Positions 24,901 to 36,682 of a stretch of DNA of 64,000 bases are shown in pieces. Both the position numbers and the translations under genes were made by a program. The stretch lies in assembly GCA_964030475.1 (NCBI GenBank), contig CAXIPT010000003.1, forward strand, positions 11,676,667 through 11,740,666. Reading direction: 5' to 3'. Under the pieces are notes generated by a model. The model was not told where the DNA came from. It was given only the letters and a program-made list of their open reading frames with translations, and made no database searches. How positions within the stretch are numbered: the stretch's first letter is position 1; the number at the start of each line of letters is the position of its first letter. The DNA is from Tethya wilhelma (lineage: Eukaryota > Porifera > Demospongiae > Tethyida > Tethyidae).

Positions 24901-25845
24901 TGTGCCTGACGATAGCTTTATAAAAACCTGAATACATCTATTTTCTACCCACAAAACAGCCCACTCATGAATATTGCAATTACTCAATGTTTGACTTTCA
25001 TCAAGTCGATGATCACGATGGGCAAGTGTTATCTTATGCGGTGGGATCCCTTCAGTTCTTTGTAACTTCTCTTTCACAGTTTGAATTGTGTCATTGGGCA
25101 TGACTTCCAGAGATATTGTGATTCTAGACCAAAAAAATTTGACAAATACTAACATTCCTTGAAATGTTTTGTGTACTAGATATATATAGGAACGAAATAT
25201 ATATGGATATAAATCGGAATTGTCGCACAACTTATAACGATCATCAGTAAAGTAATATTGTCTATCATATTGATATCCTTTCTCTCCTTGAATTTTCAAT
25301 TTGATATCTCGTATTGTATCACCTAGTTCAAATAGTACAGCAAAGCTTTCACCATTGTGAGCTCTAACAAGTATTCTTCGAGTGTTAAGATACAAGACAC
25401 CACCTGTTTTATTAATACTTAAGTCATGGAGGGTTTGAGTGTCTTTCAACTCATTCGGTGATTTATAATTGGAAGGAAGTAGTTGCTGGAAATTTGAAGG
25501 CATACCTTCCTTTATGCTTCCAATGGTCGTGGTGGCAGCAACTTCCAATTTTCGTACTGTTGTGTCATGATAACATTTTTTTATGTTGATGACCCACTCC
25601 TCTAACTGCAATATACTTTCATTTTGTACTTGGTAGTGTTGAAGTGTGAGGGAATCGTCTAAGAGGAGCATGCCAGCGTATCGAAGGGTTTGGCCATCTG
25701 ACGAGACTCCCTCTCGTATTTGGATCTTCTCTTTGACGTCACGGATGGAGTCATCACTCTTACAGTCTAAGGCTATCAGTCTACCAGAAGGATTCCTGAC
25801 GTAAATTTGTAGATAATATCGGGGTTTGGACAACACAACTCCCAT
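21916..25845 (-). CDS. Gene F: 11-unit poly-ubiquitin-like/ZU5/Death-domain protein
   Basis: First gene of the array. The frame opens at 25869, but the in-frame Met at 25845 gives MGVVLSK, matching the myristoylation-type starts of A, B and C, so I chose it. The Ubl exon (25845 to 23322) encodes eleven Ubl domains; the most ubiquitin-like ([15 protein letters not shown]) ends KRLPGG, so none is canonical. The ORF runs on into the intron (23321 to 23130), where it translates a foldback repeat; this tail is almost certainly not protein. The ZU5-like exon is 23129 to 22689 ([12 protein letters not shown]), with linkers about 22620-22510 and 22350-22260 and Death about 22200 to 21916 ([12 protein letters not shown]). 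The Ubl exon pairs with gene C; the ZU5, linker and Death exons pair with gene E. Confidence 0.88.
23191..23309. repeat. Foldback repeat in the gene F intron
   Basis: Two 40-base arms (23191-23230 and 23270-23309) are perfect reverse complements, starting TAGCCTCGTACCCAGGCCAC. The centre holds a further partial copy of the arm (GAAACACTAAAAAGAGTGAG). A related single arm occurs at about 62449-62470. It looks like a small nonautonomous element inserted in the intron. Confidence 0.85.
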
Positions 25846-25929
25846 CTTTAACTTTGAGCACAGATCCACCGAATGGCTCGTTCAAGCGCTAGCTAGGGCA
25901 CTGGAAATAAACAAACGCGCGTACCTGTA

Positions 25930-25941
25930 AGCGCATGCGCA
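25930..25941. promoter_or_regulatory. NRF1-type motif upstream of gene F
   Basis: AGCGCATGCGCA, about 85 bases upstream of the chosen gene F start and 66 bases beyond the THUMPD3 stop. Similar placement in A, D and E. Confidence 0.4.
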
Positions 25942-26006
25942 GTCAGTCTCTTCGGCCTGGAACGAGACTTCACCCTACAGAAGAAATTTTAGTCACGTAA
26001 TTGACA

Positions 26007-27938
26007 CTAATTTGTTTGCATAGTTTGTTTGCTACGGTACAAGATATACACAGCAGCTGTGAGTCCCCCCACACTGATCCAGCGAGTCTGATGGCGTCTC
26101 CACAGAGTGCTCTTCTGCAGCGCCTGTACCAGTGAACAAATGACAATACATTAGACAGACAGTCACACATTGAGTAATGCATACAATTCCACACACTTAC
26201 AGCTGAGAGGGCCTTGTTGTCATGTGTCAGAAGAATTGCTCGTGAGGTCAAAGGTCGACACAACCGACCCAGCTCTAGGAGAGCCTTGGGATAGAGTTCC
26301 CAGTTGTTACGACGACTGCCACTCCTTTAATTAGAAAGATAATCACTTTCAAAATTACTTTCTAGTTTCACTTTTTAAGTGCGACTTACTTCTTTCCAAA
26401 TGGCTGCATGGTCAATCCAGAGAATGCACCATGGAAGAAAAGTTAAATGTAGAATATTCATTCTGCACAATAATTTGTGAATACACAATCATACCAAATC
26501 TGTGACAACTACATCCACACTGGCAGTTCTAAGAGGGAGGTGACACACGTCCCATCTGATGATGTCCACCTTGGTGTCTCTCTCAGGCTGTGTCTCTTTG
26601 AGGGCAGTGACATTGGCTAGAGTGCGAGGAATGGCTAGCTCATGGTTGTCACCAGCCAGATGAAATGTCCCAGGCCATGCCAATGTACCCTGTAAGGGAA
26701 TAAAGGAGTTTAAAAACATAAAATTCTTGTCCATAATACAAAAATGCACACACTAACACATGCATGGTAACAGTACTTTTAAGTATTCTGTACCTCAATG
26801 CTAATAGAGCCTCCTCCACACATAGGATCAACAACAACATCACCAGGCTTAACATCAGCAAATCTGAAGGGAGTCAAAAACTTGTACTATTATAAATTCC
26901 TGTAAGTTAACCATTTATTCAACTCACCTAAGCAAGCCATATGCTATGGTGGATCGTAGAGTGGTCGGACCAAACTGGACAATATTCCTCTTGTATTTAC
27001 TCTCACGATTCAAGGCAAATGCCACGGTGATGGAATCACCAGCAATGTTCAACAGCACCTCCAACTCAGGATTCTTCAGCTGCACCTTCCACCCAAACTG
27101 CCTCACTAGTCCAGCACCAAGCCTCCCTGCTGCCTCCATTGATGAGAAGGAGTGCTTCTTACCAGTCCGGGTACAGGTCACTCTGAACCTTATCTGTTTT
27201 ATTTCACCAGACAGGTCGTCATGGCAACTGGCTGATGTGAGAGGTTGGGAGCTTGAATCAGAGGATGGTGGTGAAGGTTGAGATGAAGTATCTGTAGTGA
27301 CAGTATCAACACTGATATCTTGTTCTTCCTTGGAACCAGTAATTGTAGAGGCATCTTCTTTCTCCTCCAAGCCATGTGTACCAGAGCTACTATCTGCATC
27401 AGGTTTAGCAGCTGCATCTATAGCAGGAGTTCCTTTCAATACAATTTCATTGTAGAATCTCCAAACAGACAATGGAGTGTCCCAGTTGAGGTCACCAGTT
27501 GATGGCAAGGTCTCCAGTCTCTCTAAGACAGTAGCCTAGCAACACATTGAGGAGTGTATGTAGGGAATTTTCAGTTCTATATCATCATTCTTACAATTTA
27601 CACAGAATGGTACAAAACACATAATTGTACTCACTCCTTCTTGACAGAACTGAGGAAGCTCTCCTACAACTACTGAATAGTTATCCACAGCTCTGAGGTC
27701 ATCCACCTAGGGACACCAGGACAATGAAAAACGGGTTCTTATGAGGTGTACAAACAAAACTGACGACCTTTACCTTGTGCAACTCGTCCAGTGAAGCTAG
27801 CTGGAAGGAGATCCTTCCTCTGTCGGCTGTCACGGTTCTCTTCAGCGCCTCTCGGCACTCATCAGCTGCTCCGTTCTCCAGTCCAGTGGGAACTGTAGCA
27901 ACCAGCTTACAAAGAGCGTCTGAAGTAGCCACAGCCAT
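26007..27938 (-). CDS. THUMPD3: THUMP domain-containing tRNA guanine-N2 methyltransferase
   Basis: In the known family this enzyme modifies tRNA guanosine (m2G) using SAM. Exons: 27938-27773 (MAVATSDALCKLVATVPTGL), about 27714-27636, about 27534-26929 (acidic Ser-rich linker, then the THUMP-type stretch and SKYKRNIVQFGPTTLRSTIA), about 26863-26792 (DVVVDPMCGGGSISIE, the SAM-binding loop), about 26692-26498, a 14-base microexon (26403-26390) and two final exons ending near 26007 (ISVGGLTAAVYIL). The catalytic DLPFG motif is split, DL at the end of one exon and PFGKK from the microexon. It is divergent with NOC4L and lies 160 bases upstream of the gene F start. A decayed duplicate is at 9.1-9.8 kb. 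Confidence 0.9.
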
Positions 27939-28023
27939 GTGCTGATGTGTTCCACGTGGTTTCGTTAAAATCGTGTGGGCGTGGTCAGCAGCAGTTGGTT
28001 GACCACGTGGGTAGTTTTAAAGA
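27939..28023. promoter_or_regulatory. Bidirectional promoter region, THUMPD3 / NOC4L
   Basis: Only 85 bases separate the two divergent start codons, so both genes must share promoter DNA. It contains CCACGTGG twice (E-box-like palindromes near 27952 and 28001). No TATA box is evident. Confidence 0.5.
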
Positions 28024-31000
28024 ATGGCATCAGCATTGAAAAGGAAGAAGAGGAAATCTCACACATTGACAAGAGGTGGATCCACTGCAGAAGAGATCAC
28101 AGCTCTGGCCAAGAGTGTACTGGAGAGTGAGAAGAATGCCAACAACCTGGTTGACTTGCTGGACTACCTTGAAGAGGTCAGGGGGGCAAATCTTACCAAT
28201 AAAAATTTACTTCATCTTTATATTTCAACAGTCAGTGGATGTCTCTGTGCTGAGAGCCGCCATCCAGGCAGTGTGTGAGGTCTTCTGTCATCTCATTGGT
28301 GAACACTATGTGTGGTTGGTTCCCGGGAGTAGTGGGAAAACAGTCCAATCAGAATCAAATCTGATTGTCGACGATATCACCAGACAGTATCGTGATTGGA
28401 TGAGAGAGAATTACGTCTGTTGTCGAGAGAGATTGATTTACTTATTACGTCACGATGACCAGGACATAGGGGTAAGAACACCTTGTTCCCAGGCTCCTCC
28501 CTCACATATTTTCATCTTTATCCTCGCACACTCTGTATCATTACACACACACACCATGTGCAGTGGTTGTCCTTGTGTTCACTGCTCAAGCTAATCCGGT
28601 CGGAAGGCTCTGCACACCAAGAGACAAACCAGGCCTACAAGTTTCCCAACGAAACATTTCACCATTTAGTCTCCCACCTCCTGGACTACAGTAGCGACAG
28701 AACAGCTCTCATCTCACAGTTTCAAGAGTACCTAGTCTACGATGATGTTCGATTTTACTGGCTGAAAAATATTGCGTGAGTAAATAGAACAAACCATAGT
28801 AACAATATATACCACTACTGAAATTTCTTACTTTTGAGATGTTGGTTTTTATGTTCCTCAACAGGAGTGCAGTGACTGATTGTTTGGACAGAAGTCATGT
28901 TGGAAATAACATTTCTGAACATTTTATCACAAACTTTCACCATGCTTTGGAGGTGGTCAAGATGCCTACAAGAGAAGAAGCCATCGACAGTTTCTTTGCT
29001 GGTCAGCCTCCAGAGCTACCAACAGCCAAGGTCAAGGCTAAGATGGAGAGTGATGATGAAGAAGAAGAAGGTGAGCATGGTAGAGAGAGACCTCCCAGAG
29101 CTAAGAGAAGCAAACAAGAAAAAAAGGCTCTCAGTGTACGAAGCTTACAGGTACAACAGATTGTGTTTAGTTGTCTAAAGCAAATCAGTCCGTCATGAGG
29201 TCCTGTGCAAGTACATATGTTCTCATATTGTTATTTAGAAACACAAGAAACAATTTAGCGATGCTTGGCTGGCATTCCTGAGACTCCCAGTAAGTTTCAC
29301 TTCTTACTTACATGTACAAATTCACTAACTGTCATTCTCTGTTGTGTGATTCATTGTTGTATATCTTTACGTATAATTTTCCCTACAGTTGTCCCCTGGT
29401 CTCTTCAAGAAGGTCCTCGTGTCTCTCCACTCCAAGGTAATGCCCCACCTCTCCAACCCTCGGCTCCTCCTGGACTTCCTCACCCTCTCCTACGACACTG
29501 GGGGCGTGGTCAGTCTTCTGGCACTCAACGGACTCTTTATACTGATGCACGAATACCATCTGTAAGTAAATACATAAAATGACATTTTAGGAGCCTACAT
29601 GGCCTGGCTCTCTGGCTGTTGGTAAGATCTCTCTCTTTCATATTGCCACTCTCTCTCTCTCTTCTTCCTTACTGAGACGGGGGGGGGGGACCTGTAGCTA
29701 GAAATTTTGTTACTACATGTACATCTGTGACTGTCAGACATTTTGTTCATATGTATTTACAGACAGAAAACACAAAAACAAGCAAGCCTGTATAAAAAGA
29801 AACATGTGTTTATAACAATAAAGAGTATTTAAAAAACAAGGCAAAAAGGGCTGTCTGGTCAACGTTGATCAGACAGCCCTTTTTGTCTTGTTTTTTAATG
29901 CTCTTATTATATTGCACACAGTTTATCTTCACATTATCTATTTAACGAACAAACTTGTACATCTCGTTAGTGATTATCCTGACTTCTACAACAAGCTCTA
30001 CCAGTTGTTGGAACCCTCTCTCTTTCACGTGAAGTACATGCAACGCTTCTTCCATCTCTTGGATACTTTCTTACGTTCAACGTACGTGTGTGCATACACA
30101 TGATGTCACTATGATGTAACTATGTCATTATGATGTAATGCAGTCATCTACCACTGTATCTGGTTGCCGCTTTTGCCAAAAAGATAGCAAGAATGGCTCT
30201 ATCTGCTCCTCCTAATGGTATTCCCTAATTCTAATTGATGCATGCCCAGCATTCCTCACTACTCTCTCTCTCCTTCCATCAGGTGTAATGGTGGCAGTGG
30301 TGTTCATCTCAAACCTGCTAAAGAGACATCCAAACTGCAAGGTTCTTCTTCACAGGAGCAACCTTGAAGACATCCCTCCCTTCTCTGGTGGGGACCCCTT
30401 CAACATCAGTGAACCAGACCCCTCTCGCTCTAATGCTCTGGACAGCTGTCTCTGGGAGATCAAGGTTAGCAAAAACAAAACAAAAAATCACTTCTATTCT
30501 CTAGAGCATTATATTATATCGTTAATGGAGTATAATATAATTGTATATAGCCAACTAGTGAGGTATGTTTCGGGCCCAAATATGTAGATTTGTGATTGTG
30601 CAAAATGATTTCCTGTAACTAGCTAGTGAAATAGTAGAAAAGGCCTGAGTTGGTTGGCTCAATAGTTGGTTGTCTGTATCTCTGTGCAGACCTTTCAGTC
30701 TCACTATGTACCAGCTGTGAGTGAACTGGTGCGGCAGCTGCTGGAGCCCGAGACTGCCAACAGCAAGATTGAAACAGAACTGGGCAAGTACCTCGACGTG
30801 GACATGCAAGAGGTATACACATAGGATTATTATTATGATATGGTCTGTATGGCTGGCCTCTGCTCCAATCCCAGTAAGTTCTAGTAGCTCAGTGGTAAGA
30901 GCATTCGACTAGAATTCGAAGAACGTAACATAGGTTTAAATCCTAGCTAGGTCTAAAGACTTTCATGGGAACTGACAGGTAGTATTAACATAATAATATT

Positions 31001-31109
31001 ATTGTTCAAATTATTTTGTCTCTAGTTGTTTGAAGAGGCTTGCTCTGACATGAAGAATGAACAAAAAGTACCTCTAAACTTTCACGAGCCAACATCGCTA
31101 TGGAGTTAG
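28024..31109 (+). CDS. NOC4L: Nucleolar complex protein 4 homologue (CBF/NOC family)
   Basis: NOC4 works with NOP14 in nucleolar 40S ribosome maturation (family knowledge). About eleven exons: 28024-28176 (MASALKRKKRKSHTLTRGG), 28231-28469, about 28570-28777, about 28865-29151 (acidic and basic stretch SDDEEEEGEHGRERPPRAKR), 29240-29289 (KHKKQFSDAWLAFLRLP), 29390-29563 (LSPGLFKKVLVSLHSKVMPHL), about 29970-30080 (DYPDFYNKLYQLLEPSLFHV), about 30144-30218, about 30284-30462 (FISNLLKRHPNC), about 30690-30811 and about 31026-31109, ending FHEPTSLWS. DPFNISEPDPSRSNALDSCL is a strong NOC4 signature. Introns hold a foldback element and a tRNA-like sequence. The 3' end converges with FAM50, with 86 bases between stops. 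Confidence 0.92.
29817..29908. repeat. Short foldback (MITE-like) element in a NOC4L intron
   Basis: Arms of about 40 bases (core AAAAAGGGCTGTCTG and its complement CAGACAGCCCTTTTT) flank a 12-base loop. Probably a deleted nonautonomous DNA element; it lies well away from the splice sites. Confidence 0.8.
30878..30954 (+). tRNA. tRNA-like sequence (possible pseudo-tRNA or SINE head) in a NOC4L intron
   Basis: A-box TAGCTCAGTGG and B-box-like GGTTTAAATCC are in register. The acceptor stem GTTCTAG pairs with CTAGGTC apart from one mismatch, the D stem GCTC/GAGC is perfect, and TTCGA/TCGAA closes a 7-base loop CTAGAAT (anticodon would be AGA, Ser). The T loop lacks the conserved C56, the variable region is 9 bases (too short for tRNA-Ser), and the T stem has one mismatch. 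I favour a tRNA-derived repeat or pseudogene. Confidence 0.4.
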
Positions 31110-31195
31110 CAACAAATAAATTGATATAGTCATTCATTCATCACTGCATCATGTATAGTCTTAGGTAAGAGTATCTAATGGTGGATTGTTTGTTG

Positions 31196-33516
31196 TTACT
31201 CTTTCTTGTTGTCTGCAATCTGTAAGAAAAGAGAGTCAAAACTTTCCTGAAAATACTTTAGCTACATAATACACATGGGTATAGACCACCAACTCACAGT
31301 ATAGATGTCCCACTGTTTCTCAGGGTCGTAAGGTTCCCATCTGCTCGCTGGGAAGATGTGTTTGTTCCTCTCGTACCAACTGCGGAGGACCACCTTACCA
31401 GCATGAGTCTGAGATGGAAAGAGATCATAATTTAGTCAACGAGTGAACCCCTCAATATGAGACTAATATCAAGAAATTATAATTCTCATTCACTGGGTAA
31501 TTAATGAGACCGAGATTAAAAAATATAATTGTTGTTCAATGGGTAAACCCCTCCAACAAATAAATTAATGAAACAGACATCAAGAAATCATAATTATTAT
31601 TCAATGGGTAAACCCCTCTAATTAGTACATGGCATAATGATTGACTCACCTCATCCTTCTCAATGGTGGCATCACTTGTGAGTCTCACGTCCTCATGAAC
31701 GTCGAAGCTGAACAGAGGACCTGACTTCCCACGGGCCTTGTTGATGATGAAGTCATAGAACGTATGGTGCTGGAAATTGAAACCACAATGACATCACAAT
31801 ATCACCAGCATGTGTTCAAGTTACTGTTTGTGTGTGGGGGAATTAAATGTTTAACTCACTTGTGGAATAATGAGGTCCTCTTTGATGTACATTAGATTGT
31901 CAACATTACTGACTCTGGAGATATTTGAGCCAAAAAAAACAAAGTTTGAAATCTTATGAGGCAGTGAGAATGTTTTACCTGAGTTCTGAGAAGTCTTTTC
32001 TCAATGCCTCGAGACATTTCTGAAGGAACTGCTGTATTGTGTTCCCTTTACGCATCTACAGCAACACATTCAACACACACACACGTACACTGAGGATCTT
32101 TACTTAACAGACACAGTTGAACTTTTACCTTGATATGCCTTCTGTGACCAGACCCATCCCAATAGCTGTATGTGATGTCAATTTCTTCATCTGTGGCAAG
32201 ACATAAAGTGAAGACATTAACACATGAGCTCACCAAATCCACACACACAGGTTTGCATCTATCTACAACCGACAGTGGCTCACTTTTGATCCTCTCTTGC
32301 TCTTCCTTCCATTCTTGTCTCAGCCTCTCTCTCTCCAACTGCTCGGCTTCCTGTAGAGGGACTGGCAAAACCGCCCAATCAGCTTACAGAACTAGATCAC
32401 ATGATTGTACGTGCTTTGTCACATGAGAGTCATGTGACTAGTCACATGCACTGACCTCTCTATCTCTATCCGGTAGAAACGAAGTATCAACATTAGGGTT
32501 CTTGCCGAATTTCTTCTTCTTAACAGGAGGAGGTGGAGCTGTAAAATTAAAGCCAATTCTTATAATTAGAACAATAACATTCACTATAATCATAAGCCAT
32601 TACAATCATCGTCATCTTCTTCCTCATTTTCATCCTCCTCATCTCCCCCCATGTTGAAGGAGAGCATTCCACTGCTCTTCTGTTTTCTCTTGGCCCTCAG
32701 CTTCTTCTCTTCACTGGACAACACACACACATTATATGTACAACATTCAATGATTTAATTTCAACCAACTGAGATATGAAGAAACAGTTGAAGTATTGTA
32801 CATTCCTCCCCATCGTAAATGTCTTGGAATCTACCTACAACCATTCACAGCTATGAAATGTCATACACATTTCCTTGCAACCTCTCTGGTTCATTTTGTG
32901 ATAAAATCAGAAGCAACTCAATTGCTACCAAGAACACTATTGCACATTTAGTTGTATGAGGTAAAGAACTCATTGCCTCACTTCTCAGCGGCGATCTGTG
33001 CCGCTATCTGTTTCTCCCTCTCTCTGACGAGTGTCTCTCTCTTCTCCTTCATCTCCTCCAGGGTCATGAGACCAATGGTGGTCGACTTCAGCTCCTCTTC
33101 CACAGCATCATAGCTCGTGGAGAACTTTGAGTCAATGGCCGAAAATTTCCCTTTCACTGCATGATCCTGCACAACACATGTACACACACAAATAAAAGTT
33201 AACAGTCTGTCTATCATGGACACATTAGTATTCTACGTATGTTTTTTTTCTTATACTCAGAACACTTAATCTGATCTATAAGCACAGTCTCCCTAAACTA
33301 CATCTGCGGACAAAGAAGAAAATATAAATTTGAATCAGCAGAATCAGTGGAGTGAAAATTTCTCCAATGCATTCATCATAGAGCTAAAGTCAAATTTTGA
33401 CTCACATCTGATATCTTCTGTTTGAGTCTCTCCAACTCTTCTTTGGCCTGAGCTCTCTTCTTGAGAAGATTGGCAGCTCTGGTGCCTTCTGAGGCTGCAC
33501 CTTTGTAGTGAGCCAT
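31196..33516 (-). CDS. FAM50A: FAM50 / XAP5 family protein
   Basis: The family is nuclear and associated with the spliceosome C complex. The start [20 protein letters not shown] matches the conserved FAM50 N terminus. Exon 2 (about 33168-32983) gives [20 protein letters not shown], typical of the family. Later exons give a basic-acidic segment (32714-32606), [20 protein letters not shown] (about 32539-32450), [16 protein letters not shown] (32190-32128), the [15 protein letters not shown] region (32058-31978), the [24 protein letters not shown] region (31770-31651), [20 protein letters not shown] (31411-31298) and a short terminal exon ending IADNKKE. About eleven exons. Tail to tail with NOC4L. 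Confidence 0.93.
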
Positions 33517-33959
33517 GATTTGAAATTACTCTTTTAGAATTCGTTCAATTAGAAATACAGGTGGTGCTGACTCAGCACTTGGAATCATCCATTCACGTAA
33601 AAAATTAAACTTAATTAATTCTTCAAGAACACAAATCAATTGTGTAAATAAGTTATAACTGTGTGAATCTGAAGCCAATGGTATGACCATCATTTGATGG
33701 AGAAAACAAAATTGCAGCAAATTAATCTGTTGAGATCGAACACAAAAATAAATACTTCTTCTTCAAACAAGACAAAAAAAAAGAACAATACAGTTTTGAG
33801 CCTCTAGTGCTGTGTGTGTGTGGAGAGGCTCAAAGCAGTGAAGGGTGGTGAGTGGCAGTTTGTATCTTGTGAAGTGTACAGAGTGTGTATGATGTGCAGG
33901 AAAGTATGTGTGTGTGTGTGTGTGTGCAAGAATTCTCTGCATTCTGTCTTTGCTCCGTC
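33517..33959. other. Intergenic, FAM50 5' flank / CPT1 3' flank
   Basis: No gene seen. Contains a short (GT)n tract at 33908-33927 just beyond the carnitine acyltransferase stop codon. Confidence 0.6.
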
Positions 33960-35099
33960 TTACTCAGTGTAAAGTTGGCGCATGTCTTCAAACACCTGAT
34001 AGAGAGTCTCAGCCATCTTTGAGGAGGAGGTGTCTGGACAGCTACGCTTGGAGTGGATCGAGAAGTTCACTAAACATAGGAAAAACAGAGAGAGAGATAA
34101 GCTAGGAATTTAACTTGAGAGCAATAAAAGGGTCAAAACAAAAAAGAAAAGGGTTAAAAATAAATACTCAATAAGACCACACCCACCTTCATCCTCCCCC
34201 GCAACGATGTACGAGATCCCGTATCCAACGTCAGTGACCGTCCCAAAGCCACCGAGCCTGGTGGTGGTCTCAGGCCTCCAGCGATCAGTGCACCTGACTG
34301 GAGTCTGGGAGGTGGAGAGGTCAAAGGAGAGGTTGAACGCCTGGGGAAGAGAGAGAGAGAGAGATCAAACACAAAATTTCCATATTAAGTGTACCTTTTT
34401 AAAGAAACGAACATTGAAAATTTTGTGGATTTTGGTGAAATATATTTTGTGGAATTTTCACAGATTGTCTTGTTTCTTACAAATATCATAGCTCACAATA
34501 CATTAAGTCACGTGACAGTCACATGACACATTATGTACATACATACACACAAAATCCTACCTTGTCTGTGAACATTTTCGGCATGGGGTCAAGGTTCATT
34601 CCCTTGGCAACGATGTAGAGTCCAAAGAGATGTCTGTCCACCCCTAGGCCTCTCATGGCTTCAAACTTATACTGGCACTGGTACCTGGAGGAAATGAAGA
34701 AGGAAGAAAAGATGACAAGTGATGATGTTGCTATCTTGAGTTGCAAAGGGATAATTATGGTTGGCACATCAATTGACAATATTGATGATCAGTGAGCTTG
34801 GAAATAAGAAAATACCAAGATTTAAGATTGCGTATACCCATTACACCAATCACCTTTCAAACACACACACACACACACACACTTACTCGATGGCTTTCTT
34901 CAACATCTTCTTCACCTCTTCTCTGGGAACGCTAGGATCATCAAAGGACTTCACGAAAGCAACAGAATGTTCAGAAACGGGACGAATGGTCTCTGTACGC
35001 CCTTCATAGTAGAACCTTGTGGTGGCAGACTCATAGGTGAGGACGATCTTTTTATGGAGACGATAGTAGGCCATCTGCATCGCCATCTGAGGGGGAGGG

Positions 35100-35173
<74 letters not shown>

Positions 35174-35770
35174 AATGAAATGCTAAATCACATCTCCTTT
35201 GAAACAGGTTTAGGCCACACCCCTTCGATAGGATTAGGCCACACCCACCTGGAACCATCCGTCGGGACTCAGTTTGACCTTCTTTGGGAATCGTTTGCCA
35301 TAGCTAGTGGAGACAACGACGAGATCAGAGTCATCAATCATCCTCAGACAGTTCTCCTTGGCCTCCGCCAGGTCATCCTTGAAATCGTCCAACTCCCACT
35401 CCAATCTAATTAAAGGAAGGAAAAGAAATATATATAGAAAGCCACAAATAGTCTTCATTATGAATCGCTTAAATAAAAACATCAGTTATATTTTTCATAC
35501 TCACAGTGTTGGTGTGGGTGTGTCCACCACACCCTCCACAAACTGCCCCGCCTCCCTCTCCAGGAGTCCTCCACTGGCGTCGTAGGACTCCTCTGTGAGC
35601 ATGTACTCCCACAGCTGCCCACAGACGGTGGCGTCCAACATGGAGTGCTCTACGTTAGCACCTACGATGGCATTGGGAGTGCACACTATCTGGACGTTCT
35701 TATCAAACCATCTGTTGATACCGTTGCCATGGAAGAGAAGACGACTCACAGCTGTGTAGTCCTGAGGGGA

Positions 35771-35819
<49 letters not shown>

Positions 35820-36274
35820 AGTAGATATGGTCCCAAATTTCAATTGATTTTTTTTTTCAAAAGGAGGGCAAACTACTTAGCCATTCATACTTCAATATGT
35901 GTAATATACAAGTACATTCTCCATAAATGTGAGTGTGTCTGACAACTAACAGCAACACCATAATGTGGAAAAATCATTGCTACTGGAAGCAAGCTGATCG
36001 TAAGACTTCAAGCTCAAACAGGTTTCTTACAAAAATTTAAACTTGGAGCCAAACTTCCTAACAATTCAACCACAATAGTCATTGCACGCACCATATCATC
36101 TAAAGTGTCTTCAGTATCCAAGCATAGGACGATAGAAGAGCTATCGATGAGTTTGAGGCTGCTCTTGTTGGCGGGGTATTTCTCCATCTTCTGTCGTATC
36201 TTGGCCCACTGGGTACGAGGGAGAGACGTGAGGGAGCAGAGACCAGTCTCATCTTGGACATCTGGTCAGTGTGA

Positions 36275-36322
<48 letters not shown>

Positions 36323-36630
36323 AATTGAAATACTATTTGTAGCACTCCAAGGGTCCCTAGAGACAGGTGTAATGTGCAACCAGAGTAGGATAGTCTTTTG
36401 TACTTGTGTGACAAGCATGAGTACAGATTTGCAAGTACAGTATGTGTGCTAGTGTCTAGGATAAAAATATACAGAAACACACATATACAGACCTCCTGCC
36501 ATGTCGATGACTTTCTGTATTTGTTTTTTGAGCGTTTTTGGCTGATGGATTCTCCCAGTGGTTGGAGAACACACCTCTATCATGTAAAACTTCCCGTGCC
36601 TGTGGGTGTGAGAGAGAGAGAGAGAGAGAN

Positions 36631-36682
<52 letters not shown>

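Noticed and set aside
1..25869. CRISPR array as an explanation for regular repetition
   Set aside because: The regular repeats are ubiquitin-coding units and a 175-bp satellite; there are no short direct repeats with unique spacers, and the DNA is eukaryotic.
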